NCBI RefSeq assembly: GCF_014518425.1
Contig: NZ_JACVCU010000002.1
Location: 682,001 to 746,000 of the forward strand
Direction of reading: 5' to 3'
DNA: 64,000 nucleotides
Source of the DNA: Terrabacter sp. MAHUQ-38
GTDB taxonomy: Bacteria > Actinomycetota > Actinomycetes > Actinomycetales > Dermatophilaceae
Every line of letters begins with the position of its first letter. Position 1 is the first letter of the stretch. The position numbers and the translations under genes are program-made. The notes under the pieces were generated by a model that saw nothing but the letters and a program-made list of their open reading frames with translations, ran no database searches and was not told the DNA's origin. Shown here piece after piece: positions 45,775 through 54,941 of the stretch.

Positions 45775-48700
45775 TCAGTCGCCCGGAGTCGCCGCGGCCC
45801 TTGCGGTTGCGGTACCCGTCGACTTCCTCGCGGCCGCAGCCGCCGAGCGCCGGGCGGTCGTCTTCTTGCCCGGGGCCTTCTTCACGGCCGCCTTGGCGGC
45901 AGGTGCCGTCGCCGACGCCGCCGCCTTGGCCGACGTCTTGGCGGCCTTCTTGGTCGCGGCCTTCTTGGTCGCTGCCTTCTTGGTCGGAGCGTTGGTGGCG
46001 GGCGCCTTCCCGGTGGCCGCCTTCCTGGCCGGCCGCTTCGCCGAAGCGGCCTTCGCCGCCGGCCTCCGCGCAGCCTCCTTCGCGGCAGCCTTCTTCACCG
46101 TCGCCTTCGTCGTTGTCGCCTTCTTCACGGCTGCCTTCGTGGCGGCCGCCTTCGCACCCTCGACCGGCGTGCCCCCGACGGTGGGAGCCTCGACCGGAGC
46201 CGGCGCTCCCGACGCTGCGGGCTTCGTCACCGTGCGCAGGGTGCGCAGCGCGACGGAGAGCGCCGCGATGCCCGCGTGGCTCATCCGCTCGATACCGCCC
46301 AGCGCGGCCTTGGCCCGCCCGAGCGCGTCCGCGTTGAGCTCGGACCACTCCGCGAGGCGGGTGGCCGCATCGTGTCCGGGCCTGCTCACCTCGAGGACCG
46401 ACCGGGACAGGCTCTCGAGGACGGCATAGAGGTCGTCGCGCAGGGCGCCACGAGCAAGGGCGTCCCAGCGGTCGTCACGCGGCAGCATCGTCACGCGGGT
46501 CAGCATCGCGTCGATCGAGAACGTCTCGGACGTCAGGAAGTACACCCCGACGACGTCGTCCAGCTTCTCGCCGGTGTCCTCGGCGATCTCGATGCAGTCG
46601 AGCAGCGAGTAGGCGTCGAGGAGCGACGCGGCGGCCAGCGCGAGCTCCTCCGGCACGCCCTTGGCCTCGAGCTCGCGGGCTCGTCGCAGCATCCGGTTGC
46701 GCTCACTGCCCTGGAGCAGCTCGGCGATGCGGCCGCCGTACTCCTGGATGCCCGGCCGGAACCGCGCGACCTCGGCGGCGATGTCGAGCGCCGCAGGGCG
46801 CGAGGTGAGGAACCACCGCACGGAGCGGTCGATGAGGCGACGGAACTCGAGGTAGAGCGCGGTCTGTGCTGACGTGCTCACCACGTTGTCGGTGGCCTCG
46901 ACCCGCCGCACGAATCCGGCGAGGTCGAAGACCTCACGGCACACGACGTAAGCGCGGGCCACCTGCTCGGGACTCGCGCCGGTCTCCTCCACGGCCCGGT
47001 AGGCGAACGTGATGCCTCCGCGGTTGACCATGGAGTTCGCGACGGAGTTGGTGATGATCTCGCGACGCAGCGGGTGCGCTGCGACCTGCTCGGGGTACTT
47101 GGCGCGCAAGGGCTTCGGGAAGTACTCGGCGAGCGTCGTCGTGAACCACGGGTCGTCGGGGAGCGACGTCGCGATGAGCTGGTTCTTGAGGTAGAGCTTC
47201 GCGTAGGCGACGAGCACCGAGAACTCCGGCGACGAGAGGCCGAGCCCGTCCTTGTTGCGCCTCCCGATCTCGGCGTCGCTGGGCAGGAACTCGAGACCGC
47301 GGTCGAGGTCGCCGTGCTCCTCGAGGAACTGGATGAGCCGCTCGTGCACCGTGAGCATGGCGTGCTGCTGGGCGCGGGCGTTGCCGAGCAGGACGTTCTG
47401 CTCGTAGTTGTCGCGCAGCACCTGCTGGGCGACCTCGTCGGTCATGGAGGCGAGCAGCGTGTTGCGGCGCTTCATCGTCAGCTCGCCCGAGCGGGTCAGC
47501 TCGGTGAGCAGGATCTTGATGTTGACCTCGTGGTCGGACGTGTCGACGCCCGCGCTGTTGTCGATGGCGTCGGTGTTGATCCGGACACCCGTGAGGGCGG
47601 CCTCGATGCGGCCGAGCTGGCTGGCGCCGAGGTTGCCGCCCTCGCCCACCACCTTGCACCGCAGGTCGCTGCCGTTGACGCGGATGGCGTCGTTGGCGCG
47701 GTCGCCGATCTCGGAGTTGGTCTCGGCGGTCGACTTGACGTACGTGCCGATGCCGCCGTTCCAGAGCAGGTCGACCGGTGCGAGCAGGATCGCCTTCATG
47801 AGGTCGGCCGGCGTCATGCTCTTGGTGTTGGCGCGCAGGCCCAGGGCCGCGACCATCTGCGGCGAGATCGGGACCGACTTCGCCGATCGCTCGAAGACGC
47901 CGCCGCCCTTGCTGATGAGCTTGGCGTCGTAGTCGGCCCACGACGAACCCGGCAGGTCGAACATGCGCCGACGCTCGGCGTACGACGTGGCGGCGTCGGG
48001 GTCGGGGTCGACGAAGATGTGCCGGTGGTCGAACGCGGCCACGAGCCGGATGTGCTCCGACAGCAACATGCCGTTGCCGAAGACGTCGCCGCTCATGTCG
48101 CCGACACCGACGACCGTGAACTCCTCCGACTGGGTGTCGACACCGAGCTCGCGGAAGTGCCGCTTGACCGACTCCCACGCGCCGCGGGCGGTGATGCCCA
48201 TGGCCTTGTGGTCGTAACCTGCCGAGCCACCCGACGCGAACGCGTCGTCGAGCCAGAAGCCGTAGTCGGACGAGATGCCGTTGGCGATGTCGGAGAACTT
48301 GGCCGTGCCCTTGTCGGCGGCCACGACGAGGTAGGTGTCGTCCCCGTCATGGCGCACGACGCGGTGCGGAGGCACCGCCGCGCCCGAGACGAGGTTGTCG
48401 GTGACGTCGAGCAGGCCGGAGATGAAGAGCTTGTACGACGCGATGCCCTCGTCGAGCCAGGCCGCGCGGTCGACGGCAGGGTCGGGCAGCTGCTTGGCGT
48501 AGAAACCGCCCTTGCTGCCCGTCGGGACGATGACGGCGTTCTTGACCATCTGCGCCTTGACGAGGCCGAGGATCTCGGTACGGAAGTCCTCGCGCCGGTC
48601 AGACCAGCGCAGACCACCACGGGCGACCTTGCCGAAGCGCAGGTGCACGCCCTCGACGCGCGGGCTGTAGACCCAGATCTCGAACATCGGGCGCGGTGCC

Positions 48701-51129
48701 GGCAGGTCGGGCACCTTCCTCGGGTCGAGCTTGAGCGAGACGTACGACTTGTCGTGGCCGTGCTCGTCGGGCTGGTAGAAGTTCGTGCGAAGGCTCGCCC
48801 GGATGACGCCGAGCAGGGCGCGCACGATGCGGTCGTGGTCGAGGCTCGCCACGTCGTCGAGCGCCTCACGGATGCGGGAGACGAGCTGCTTCTCCTTCGC
48901 CGCGCGCCTGTCGTGCCCAGCTCCGGTGTCGGGAAAGGCACGAGGGTCGAACCGCGCCTCGAAGAGCTCGACGAGGCTGCGCGCGATGCCGGTGTTGGCG
49001 GCGAGCGCCGACTCGACGTAGTCCTGCGAGAAGGTCGATCCGGTCTGGCGCAGGTACTTCGCGACGGTGCGCAGGATGACCACCTGGCGCCACGTCAGCC
49101 CGGCCGCGAGGACGAGGGCGTTGAAGCCGTCGGACTCGGCGCGGCCGTCCCACACGGCCCGGAAGACCTCCTCGAACCGCCCGCGCACGTCGTCGGCCAG
49201 AGCCCCGTCACCCGAGCCCCACGTCCGGGCGTCGGCGCGCAGCCCGAAGTCGAAGATGTGGAGCGTGCGCCCGTCGGGCCCGGGCACCTCGTAGGGCCGC
49301 TCGTCGGTGACCTCGACGCCGAGGTGCGTGAAGAGCGGGAGCACCTGGGTCAACGACAGGTCGGCTCGGCGGTAGAGCTTGAAGCGGCGCTCGCGCGGGT
49401 CGTCCGAGGCGGGGTCGTCGTAGAGGTGCAGCCCGGTCGTGCGGTCGCCCTCACCGAGGGCGTCGATGCGGTCGAGGTCCTCGACGGCCGTCTCGACGCC
49501 GAAGTCCTCCTTGTACGCCTCGGGCAGTGCCTTGGCGTATGCCGCCATCGTCCGCGCTGCCCCCTCGAGCCCGCGTGCCTGGCTGAGCGCCTCGGAGAGG
49601 TCCTCGTCCCAGGTGCGGGTGGCGTCGATGACGCGCTGCTCGAGGGCCGCCTCGTCGACGTCGGGGATGTCGGTGCCGGACGGCATACGCACGACGAAGT
49701 GCAGGCGGGCGAGCGTCGACTCGCTGACGCGCGTCGTGTTGTCGATGTTGTCGCCACCGAAGGCCGCGAGCAGGATCGCCTCGATGCGCAGGCGGACCGT
49801 CGTGTTGTAGCGGTCGCGCGGGAGGTAGACGAGGCAGGAGACGAAGCGGCCGAACTCGTCACGGCGCAGGAAGAGCTTGGTCTTGCGGCGCTCCTGCAGG
49901 TGCAGCACGCTCGTCGCGATCTCGGCCAGCTGCGCCGGGCTCGTCTGGAAGAGCTCGTCGCGCGGGTAGGTCTCGAGGATCTGCAGGATGTCCTTGCCCG
50001 AGTGGCTGTCGGCGCTGAGGCCGGTGAGCCGCAGCACCTCCTGGGCACGCACGTCGAGCAGCGGGATGTCGTGGATCGTGTCGTTGTAGGCAGCCGACGC
50101 GTAGAGGCCGAGGAAGCGCTGCTCCCCCACGCACTCGCCACGGGCGTTGAACCGCTTGATCGAGATGTAGTCGAGGTAGACGTCGCGGTGGACCGTGGCG
50201 CGCGAGTTGGCCTTGGTGATGATGAGGATGTTGGAGTCGCGGGCGACGCGGCTCGCGGCCGGCGTCAGCACGAGTCCCTTTGCCGCAGAAGGACGGTCGT
50301 AGCGGAGCAGGCCGAGACCGGTGCCCGGGACCTGGCGCGAGACGTCCTTGCCGTTCTCGTTGGTCAGGGAGTACTCGCGGTAGCCGAGGAACGTGAAGTT
50401 GTTGTGCGCGAGCCACTCGAGGAAGCGGCTGGCCTCGCGCGCGTGGTGCGGGTCGGTGCCGGGCGGCGTCGCCGAGCGCAGCTCGCTCGCGATCGTGAGG
50501 GCGTGGGCCCGCATCTTGGGCCAGTCCTCGACGGAGTCGCGCACGTTCTCCAGGACGTGGCGCAGGCGGGCCTCGACGTCGGGCAGCGCGTCGTCGGGGA
50601 GGCGGTCGATCTCGAGGTGCATCCACGACTCGCGCGCGAGACCGACGGAGCTCGACTGGACGGTGGTCGAGCCGTCGGTGACGACGGTCTTGAGCTCACC
50701 GGTGATGGAGCGCGACACCGTCATCTGCGGGTGGACGATGATGTGGACGCCGCGGTCGAAGCCACCGAGTGCGGCGACGACGGAGTCGACGAGGAAGGGC
50801 ATGTCGTCGACGACGATCTGCACGACGGTGTGGTTGGTCGACCATCCCTCGTCGTCGGCCGTCGGGTTGAACGCGCGGACGTTGAGCGACCCGACCGGGC
50901 GGTCCTGGGCAAAGTCGCGGTGGGCCAGGGCGATCGTCGCGAGCTCGCGCGCCGGACGGGCCAGCAGGTCCTCGGTGGCGACGAGTCGGTAGTACGCGAG
51001 GAGGAAGTCCTCCGGGTCTCGGGGCTCGGCGCCGCCGGATCGGCCTCGACCCCGCCGAGGGGGAGGTGCCACTGCAGCAGCAGCGGCTTTCAGGACGTCG
51101 ATTCGAGACTGTTCGAGTGACGCAGACAT
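45775..51129 (-). CDS. NAD-dependent glutamate dehydrogenase, large type, with histone-like C-terminal tail
   Basis: 1784-residue enzyme of the 180-kDa class that oxidises glutamate to 2-oxoglutarate and ammonia. Long regulatory N-terminal region with ACT-like segments; catalytic region at about 830-900 with ARGGLRWSDRREDFRTEILG and KNAVIVPTGSKGGF; nucleotide-binding region around VVGVGDMSGDVFGNG. Residues about 1650-1784 are an added tail of Ala, Lys, Thr and Pro with repeated KKAATKKAA-type units, like the basic tails of histone H1 and actinobacterial HupB; relatives usually end near 1600-1650. ATG at 51127-51129 is preferred; a GTG at 51171 would add 14 residues. Neighbours OdhA and PruA share the same metabolites. 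Confidence 0.93.
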   Translation of the reverse strand: MSASLEQSRIDVLKAAAAAVAPPPRRGRGRSGGAEPRDPEDFLLAYYRLVATEDLLARPARELATIALAHRDFAQDRPVGSLNVRAFNPTADDEGWSTNHTVVQIVVDDMPFLVDSVVAALGGFDRGVHIIVHPQMTVSRSITGELKTVVTDGSTTVQSSSVGLARESWMHLEIDRLPDDALPDVEARLRHVLENVRDSVEDWPKMRAHALTIASELRSATPPGTDPHHAREASRFLEWLAHNNFTFLGYREYSLTNENGKDVSRQVPGTGLGLLRYDRPSAAKGLVLTPAASRVARDSNILIITKANSRATVHRDVYLDYISIKRFNARGECVGEQRFLGLYASAAYNDTIHDIPLLDVRAQEVLRLTGLSADSHSGKDILQILETYPRDELFQTSPAQLAEIATSVLHLQERRKTKLFLRRDEFGRFVSCLVYLPRDRYNTTVRLRIEAILLAAFGGDNIDNTTRVSESTLARLHFVVRMPSGTDIPDVDEAALEQRVIDATRTWDEDLSEALSQARGLEGAARTMAAYAKALPEAYKEDFGVETAVEDLDRIDALGEGDRTTGLHLYDDPASDDPRERRFKLYRRADLSLTQVLPLFTHLGVEVTDERPYEVPGPDGRTLHIFDFGLRADARTWGSGDGALADDVRGRFEEVFRAVWDGRAESDGFNALVLAAGLTWRQVVILRTVAKYLRQTGSTFSQDYVESALAANTGIARSLVELFEARFDPRAFPDTGAGHDRRAAKEKQLVSRIREALDDVASLDHDRIVRALLGVIRASLRTNFYQPDEHGHDKSYVSLKLDPRKVPDLPAPRPMFEIWVYSPRVEGVHLRFGKVARGGLRWSDRREDFRTEILGLVKAQMVKNAVIVPTGSKGGFYAKQLPDPAVDRAAWLDEGIASYKLFISGLLDVTDNLVSGAAVPPHRVVRHDGDDTYLVVAADKGTAKFSDIANGISSDYGFWLDDAFASGGSAGYDHKAMGITARGAWESVKRHFRELGVDTQSEEFTVVGVGDMSGDVFGNGMLLSEHIRLVAAFDHRHIFVDPDPDAATSYAERRRMFDLPGSSWADYDAKLISKGGGVFERSAKSVPISPQMVAALGLRANTKSMTPADLMKAILLAPVDLLWNGGIGTYVKSTAETNSEIGDRANDAIRVNGSDLRCKVVGEGGNLGASQLGRIEAALTGVRINTDAIDNSAGVDTSDHEVNIKILLTELTRSGELTMKRRNTLLASMTDEVAQQVLRDNYEQNVLLGNARAQQHAMLTVHERLIQFLEEHGDLDRGLEFLPSDAEIGRRNKDGLGLSSPEFSVLVAYAKLYLKNQLIATSLPDDPWFTTTLAEYFPKPLRAKYPEQVAAHPLRREIITNSVANSMVNRGGITFAYRAVEETGASPEQVARAYVVCREVFDLAGFVRRVEATDNVVSTSAQTALYLEFRRLIDRSVRWFLTSRPAALDIAAEVARFRPGIQEYGGRIAELLQGSERNRMLRRARELEAKGVPEELALAAASLLDAYSLLDCIEIAEDTGEKLDDVVGVYFLTSETFSIDAMLTRVTMLPRDDRWDALARGALRDDLYAVLESLSRSVLEVSRPGHDAATRLAEWSELNADALGRAKAALGGIERMSHAGIAALSVALRTLRTVTKPAASGAPAPVEAPTVGGTPVEGAKAAATKAAVKKATTTKATVKKAAAKEAARRPAAKAASAKRPARKAATGKAPATNAPTKKAATKKAATKKAAKTSAKAAASATAPAAKAAVKKAPGKKTTARRSAAAAARKSTGTATARAAATPGD

Positions 51130-51145
51130 GCGCTTGTCGGTTTCC

Positions 51146-51193
51146 TCACCGTGCGGCCCGTGTCGCGACACGTCGTTGTGCCGCGCATCTCAC
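51146..51193 (-). CDS. Possible 15-codon leaderless upstream frame of the glutamate dehydrogenase gene
   Basis: GTG at 51191-51193 lies six bases after TAGGCT and opens a frame reading MRCAAQRRVATRAAR, whose TGA overlaps GAGGA upstream of the dehydrogenase start. If transcription begins as in other genes here, ribosomes would start on this frame. The frame spans the 14-bp palindrome. Translation is unproved. Confidence 0.3.
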   Translation of the reverse strand: MRCAAQRRVATRAAR

Positions 51194-51205
51194 GATGCGA
51201 GCCTA
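51159..51205 (-). promoter_or_regulatory. Promoter and palindrome upstream of glutamate dehydrogenase
   Basis: Minus-strand order: TAGGCT (51200-51205, -10), a hairpin CGCATC-TCAC-GATGCG (51184-51199), then the perfect 14-bp palindrome CGTGTCGCGACACG (51159-51172). A protein bound at the palindrome would sit just downstream of the transcription start and could repress. Confidence 0.5.
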
Positions 51206-51285
51206 TCGCCGTCCCGGTCCCGGCCTGAACCGCCCCCGGTGGAGAACTCCGGGAACGCTCGTCCGGCGGTCCCTAGAGTGGTGCC

Positions 51286-51600
51286 ATGACCGAGGGGAGC
51301 CGGGTTCCGGGCGCTGCAGACCCCGCGACCACTCGGGTCCTCTCGTCGGCCAGGTCGACCGCGCGCGAGCTCTCCGACGAGCTGCTGACCCATCTGCCCG
51401 ACCTCGGCGACCTGCCCACGCAGCGCGCCCTGGACGCATGGGTGGAGCAGGCGGCCGACACGCTGCGCGCCCTGTCCGAGACCCTCGAGGAGCGCCTGCT
51501 CGACCTCGGCACCGCCTCCGCCCCCGGGCACGCGACCGCCACGAGCCCCACAACCTCAGCGACTCCCGCCGACCCCATGACACAGGGCGACTCGCGATGA
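51286..51600 (+). CDS. Small acidic helical protein of unknown function
   Basis: 104 residues. A helical core (STARELSDELLTHLPDLGDL ... LDAWVEQAADTLRALSETLEE) is followed by a Thr/Ser/Ala/Pro tail. No family recognised. ATG at 51286 with TAGAGT ending six bases upstream, so leaderless. It overlaps the next gene by ATGA and is divergent from the glutamate dehydrogenase gene. Codon use is normal for the genome. Confidence 0.65.
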   Translation: MTEGSRVPGAADPATTRVLSSARSTARELSDELLTHLPDLGDLPTQRALDAWVEQAADTLRALSETLEERLLDLGTASAPGHATATSPTTSATPADPMTQGDSR

Positions 51601-52088
51601 GCCTCTCCCCCGGCGACCCCGGCTCGACGTCGGCCCTCGGCGGTGCCCTGCGCACCCAGGCGGGGCGGCTTGCCGACCTCGTCGTCGACCTCGAGGCAGC
51701 GGCGTCCCGTGCCGCCCGGGGCGGCGGCACGGACCCGACACCTCGCGAGCGCGACCTCGTGAGCCGTGCCGCGACACAGCTCGACCGGGTCGGCGGCCTT
51801 CTCCAGTCGTGGACGACCACTGTCGTCGAGTCGGCGGCACGGCTGCGAGCCCTCGAACCAGCCCTCGCGCGCTGCGACCTCGTGGTCGAGGGCCACCTCG
51901 TCGTCGAGCGGTCCGGCCCGAGCCGGGTCGAGCCGGGCGAGCGCCTCGCGGAGCGCGAGCGCCTGCAGGAGCTGCTCAACCGTGTCACGGCCGTCCGGTC
52001 GCGCGAGCTGGCCGGGCTGCGCCGCGAGCTCGAGCAGTCGGGCGCGACCCTCGCGGCGCTGTCCGACCGGGCCCGGTCCGGCACCTGA
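51597..52088 (+). CDS. Coiled-coil protein of unknown function
   Basis: 163 residues, nearly all predicted helix with heptad-like spacing (LRTQAGRLADLVVDLEAAAS; ERLAERERLQELLNRVTAVR; ELAGLRRELEQSGATLAALS). No signal peptide or membrane segment. The four-base overlap with the preceding small gene implies joint synthesis, and the two may form a complex. I do not recognise the family; similarity in style to helical bundle proteins of the WXG100 type is superficial. Confidence 0.65.
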   Translation: MSLSPGDPGSTSALGGALRTQAGRLADLVVDLEAAASRAARGGGTDPTPRERDLVSRAATQLDRVGGLLQSWTTTVVESAARLRALEPALARCDLVVEGHLVVERSGPSRVEPGERLAERERLQELLNRVTAVRSRELAGLRRELEQSGATLAALSDRARSGT

Positions 52089-52123
52089 CCTCCCGCCTGC
52101 AGGCGTGCAATAGCGTGTCGGCC

Positions 52124-52621
52124 ATGAGGATCACCGAGACGATCACGTATGCCGCCCCGCCCGAGACCGTCTACGCGATGGTCACCGACGAGGCCTTCCA
52201 GCAGCGCAAGTGCGTGGACGCCGGCGCGCAGCGCCACGAGGCCGCGGTCAGCACCGTCGGCGACGGGGCACGCGTCGTGACGAAGCGCGACCTGCCGGCC
52301 GACGACCTGCCCGACTTCGCCAGGTCCATCGTCGGCTCGACGCTCTCGGTCACCGAGACCTACGAGTGGGGTGCCGCCGCGGGTGACGGATCGCGCACTG
52401 GCACGCTGACGGTCGAGGTCGCGGGGGCGCCCGTCGCGTTGCGCTCCACGGTCCGGCTCGCGGCATCCGGCGGCGGCAGTGAGATCTCGATCGTGGGCGA
52501 CCTCAAGGCCTCGATCCCGCTCTTCGGCGGCAAGGTGGAGAAGGCGGCCGCACCGGCGGTGGTCGACGCGATCCGCAGCGAGCAGCGCACGGGTCAGGCC
52601 TGGCTCGCCGAGCGCACCTGA
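52124..52621 (+). CDS. START-like DUF2505 family protein
   Basis: 165 residues matching the helix-grip fold of DUF2505. The N-terminal TITYAAPPETVYAMVTDEAF is followed by alternating strands and the terminal helix LFGGKVEKAAAPAVVDAIRS, typical of polyketide cyclase/START-like lipid or small-ligand binders. Function unknown. ATG at 52124; TAGCGT ends seven bases upstream, so it has its own leaderless promoter despite lying only 35 bases after the coiled-coil gene. Confidence 0.8.
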   Translation: MRITETITYAAPPETVYAMVTDEAFQQRKCVDAGAQRHEAAVSTVGDGARVVTKRDLPADDLPDFARSIVGSTLSVTETYEWGAAAGDGSRTGTLTVEVAGAPVALRSTVRLAASGGGSEISIVGDLKASIPLFGGKVEKAAAPAVVDAIRSEQRTGQAWLAERT

Positions 52622-52641
52622 GCGACGCCGTCAACCCAGCC

Positions 52642-52683
52642 TGCCGCCGGGCCCACCCCCCTCGGGGAACGGGCCCGGCGGCA
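52642..52683. terminator. Bidirectional terminator between DUF2505 gene and pruA
   Basis: Perfect 13-bp inverted repeat (TGCCGCCGGGCCC at 52642-52654 and complement at 52671-52683) with a 16-base loop, lying between convergent genes. It can serve both strands. Confidence 0.8.
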
Positions 52684-52717
52684 TACGCTTTCGAGGTGCG
52701 CTCGGGGGGCCAGACCG

Positions 52718-54346
52718 TCAGCCCATGTGCGGGTAGGTGTGGTTGGTCGGCGGGACGAACGTCTCCTTGATCGATCGCACACTCGTCCAGCGCAGCAGGT
52801 TCTGCGCGGCGCCGGCCTTGTCGTTCGTGCCCGATGCCCGACCGCCGCCGAACGGCTGCTGCCCGACGACCGCGCCCGTCGGCTTGTCGTTGATGTAGAA
52901 GTTGCCGGCGGCGAAGCGCAGGCGCTTCGTCGCATCGGCGATGACGCCCCGGTCCTGTGCGATGATCGAACCGGTCAGGCCGTACGGCGCGAACCGCTCC
53001 ATCTGGTCGAGGACCTCGTCGTACTGCGAGTCGGCGAAGACGTGCACCGACAGGATCGGACCGAAGTACTCGGTGCGGAACGACTCGTCGCGCGCGTCCT
53101 TGATCTCGAGGACGGTGGGACGCACGAAGTAGCCTTCGGAGTCGTCGTAGGTGCCGCCCGCGACGACGTCGATGCCGGGCGCCTCGTGCGCGCGATCGAT
53201 GGCGTCCCGGTGCTTGGCGAAGGCGCGGTCGTCGATGACGGCGCCCATGAAGTTGGACAGGTCCGTGACGTCACCCTGCGTCAGGCCGTTCGTGAGGTCG
53301 ACGAGGTCGTCCTTGATCTGCGTCCACACGGACGCGGGCACGTAGGCGCGCGACGCCGCCGAGCACTTCTGGCCCTGGAACTCGAAGGCGCCGCGGATCA
53401 TCGCGGTGCGCAGCACGGCCGGGTCGGCGCTCGGGTGGGCGAGGATGAAGTCCTTGCCGCCCGTCTCGCCGACGAGGCGCGGGTAGGTGCGGTAGCGGTC
53501 GAGGTTGGTGCCGACCTCGTGCCACAGGTGCTTGAACGTCGGTGTCGAACCGGTGAAGTGGATGCCGGCGAGGTCCTCGTCGGCGAGGGCGGCCTTGCTG
53601 ACGTCGATGCCGTCGCCGGTCACCAGGTTGATGACTCCCGGGGGCATGCCGGCCTCCTCGAGCAGCTCCATCGTCAGCTGCGCCGCGAGCTGCTGTGTCG
53701 GGCTCGGCTTCCAGACGACGGTGTTGCCCATGAGCGCCGGCGCGGTCGGAAGGTTGCCGGCGATCGCCGTGAAGTTGAACGGCGTGATCGCGTAGACGAA
53801 GCCCTCGAGCGACCGGTAGTCGGAGCGGTTCCAGATGCCCTTCGCGTTGAGCGGCGGCTGCTGCTCGAGGATCTGCCGCGCGAAGTGGACGTTGATGCGC
53901 CAGAAGTCGATGAGCTCGCAGGCCGCGTCGATCTCTGCCTGGTAGGCCGTCTTGCTCTGGCCGAGCATCGTGGCGGCGTTGAGGCGGGCACGCCACGGAC
54001 CGGAGAGCAGCTCGGCGGCCTTGAGCAGGATGGCGGCGCGGTCGTCGAAGGCGAGGTCGCGCCACATCGGAGCGGCGGCCTTGGCCGCGTCGACGGCGGC
54101 CTGGCCCTCCTCGACGGTCGCGTTGCGGAGCGTGCCGAGCACCTTCCGGTGCGCGTGCGGCTGCCGGACGGCGATCTCTCGTCCGGTCCCCGTGACGCGC
54201 CGGCCGTTGATCGTGTGCGGCAGCTCGGTCTGGGTCCCGCCCAGCTGGGCGAGAGCGACCTCGAGCGCGGCTCGCTCGGGCGAGCCCGGGGCGTAGTCGA
54301 GCACCGGCTCGTTGGCCGGTGCGGGCACGTGGGTCACGGCGTCCAT
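52718..54346 (-). CDS. pruA: 1-pyrroline-5-carboxylate dehydrogenase
   Basis: Aldehyde dehydrogenase family enzyme oxidising glutamate semialdehyde to glutamate in proline breakdown (542 residues). Catalytic Cys at about 327 in FQGQKCSAASRAYVP; NAD-site segments VYAITPFNFTAIAGNLP and FTGSTPTFKHLWHEVG; catalytic Glu in LVGETGGKDFI; C-terminal TGAVVGQQPFGGGRASGTND. ATG at 54344-54346 with AGGAGA five bases upstream; an upstream in-frame extension is rejected. It lies close to the glutamate dehydrogenase gene, the next step. No proline dehydrogenase gene is in the window. Confidence 0.95.
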   Translation of the reverse strand: MDAVTHVPAPANEPVLDYAPGSPERAALEVALAQLGGTQTELPHTINGRRVTGTGREIAVRQPHAHRKVLGTLRNATVEEGQAAVDAAKAAAPMWRDLAFDDRAAILLKAAELLSGPWRARLNAATMLGQSKTAYQAEIDAACELIDFWRINVHFARQILEQQPPLNAKGIWNRSDYRSLEGFVYAITPFNFTAIAGNLPTAPALMGNTVVWKPSPTQQLAAQLTMELLEEAGMPPGVINLVTGDGIDVSKAALADEDLAGIHFTGSTPTFKHLWHEVGTNLDRYRTYPRLVGETGGKDFILAHPSADPAVLRTAMIRGAFEFQGQKCSAASRAYVPASVWTQIKDDLVDLTNGLTQGDVTDLSNFMGAVIDDRAFAKHRDAIDRAHEAPGIDVVAGGTYDDSEGYFVRPTVLEIKDARDESFRTEYFGPILSVHVFADSQYDEVLDQMERFAPYGLTGSIIAQDRGVIADATKRLRFAAGNFYINDKPTGAVVGQQPFGGGRASGTNDKAGAAQNLLRWTSVRSIKETFVPPTNHTYPHMG

Positions 54347-54437
54347 CAAGTTCTCCTGCTGGGTTGGCGCGGGCGCTGGGGTGGCCGCCTCGTGGGCGAA
54401 CCACCCCATCGTTCCACGTCCGCAGGAGAGTGCCGGT

Positions 54438-54836
54438 TCAGTGCAGGAGCGTGATGCTCCACGGGTAGCGGTAGGACTCGCCGCGGTTGGCTGCCATGGC
54501 CGCGCGGACGTGGAACCACAGTGCCGCGACGATGGCGACGATCCAGACGATGATCGCGACCGGTATGAGGATGACCGTGAAGAACATGAGCCAGCCGACG
54601 ATGATCGCGGCCCACACGGCGAGGTTGAAGTTGAAGGAACCGGCGGCCGCCTGACGGACGAACGCGCTGCGGTCCTTGTAGATGGCCCAGATGACGAGCG
54701 GGCCGACGACGCTGAGCCAGCCGACGGAGATGACGGCGGCGATGATGGCGGCGAGGTGCCCGAGGATGGCCCAGGTGCGCTCGTCGCTCGTCGGCGTCAG
54801 GGAGTGGCCGGACGGCTGCGGGATGGGTTGTGTCAT
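54438..54836 (-). CDS. DUF4870-type membrane protein
   Basis: 132 residues. The N-terminal Pro/Gln-rich segment is followed by TWAILGHLAAIIAAVISVGW, a YKDRSAFVRQAAAGSFNF loop and two further helices. This is the DUF4870 (Tic20-like) pattern: three to four helices with a conserved helix-loop RQAA. Function unknown. ATG at 54834-54836. Single-gene unit. Confidence 0.85.
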   Translation of the reverse strand: MTQPIPQPSGHSLTPTSDERTWAILGHLAAIIAAVISVGWLSVVGPLVIWAIYKDRSAFVRQAAAGSFNFNLAVWAAIIVGWLMFFTVILIPVAIIVWIVAIVAALWFHVRAAMAANRGESYRYPWSITLLH

Positions 54837-54941
54837 GCGTCCATCGTCGCGCCCGACGGACCGTCTGCGCTGCTGGGGACGCCCCTGAGCGGACCCTGAC
54901 CCTGCCCTGATCCGGCCCCGTCTCCGACAGGGGCCCGACCC

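Noticed and set aside
47074-51120. Plus-strand open frame of about 1348 codons opposite the glutamate dehydrogenase gene
   Set aside because: Same kind of shadow frame; no domains, and the dehydrogenase on the minus strand explains the region.
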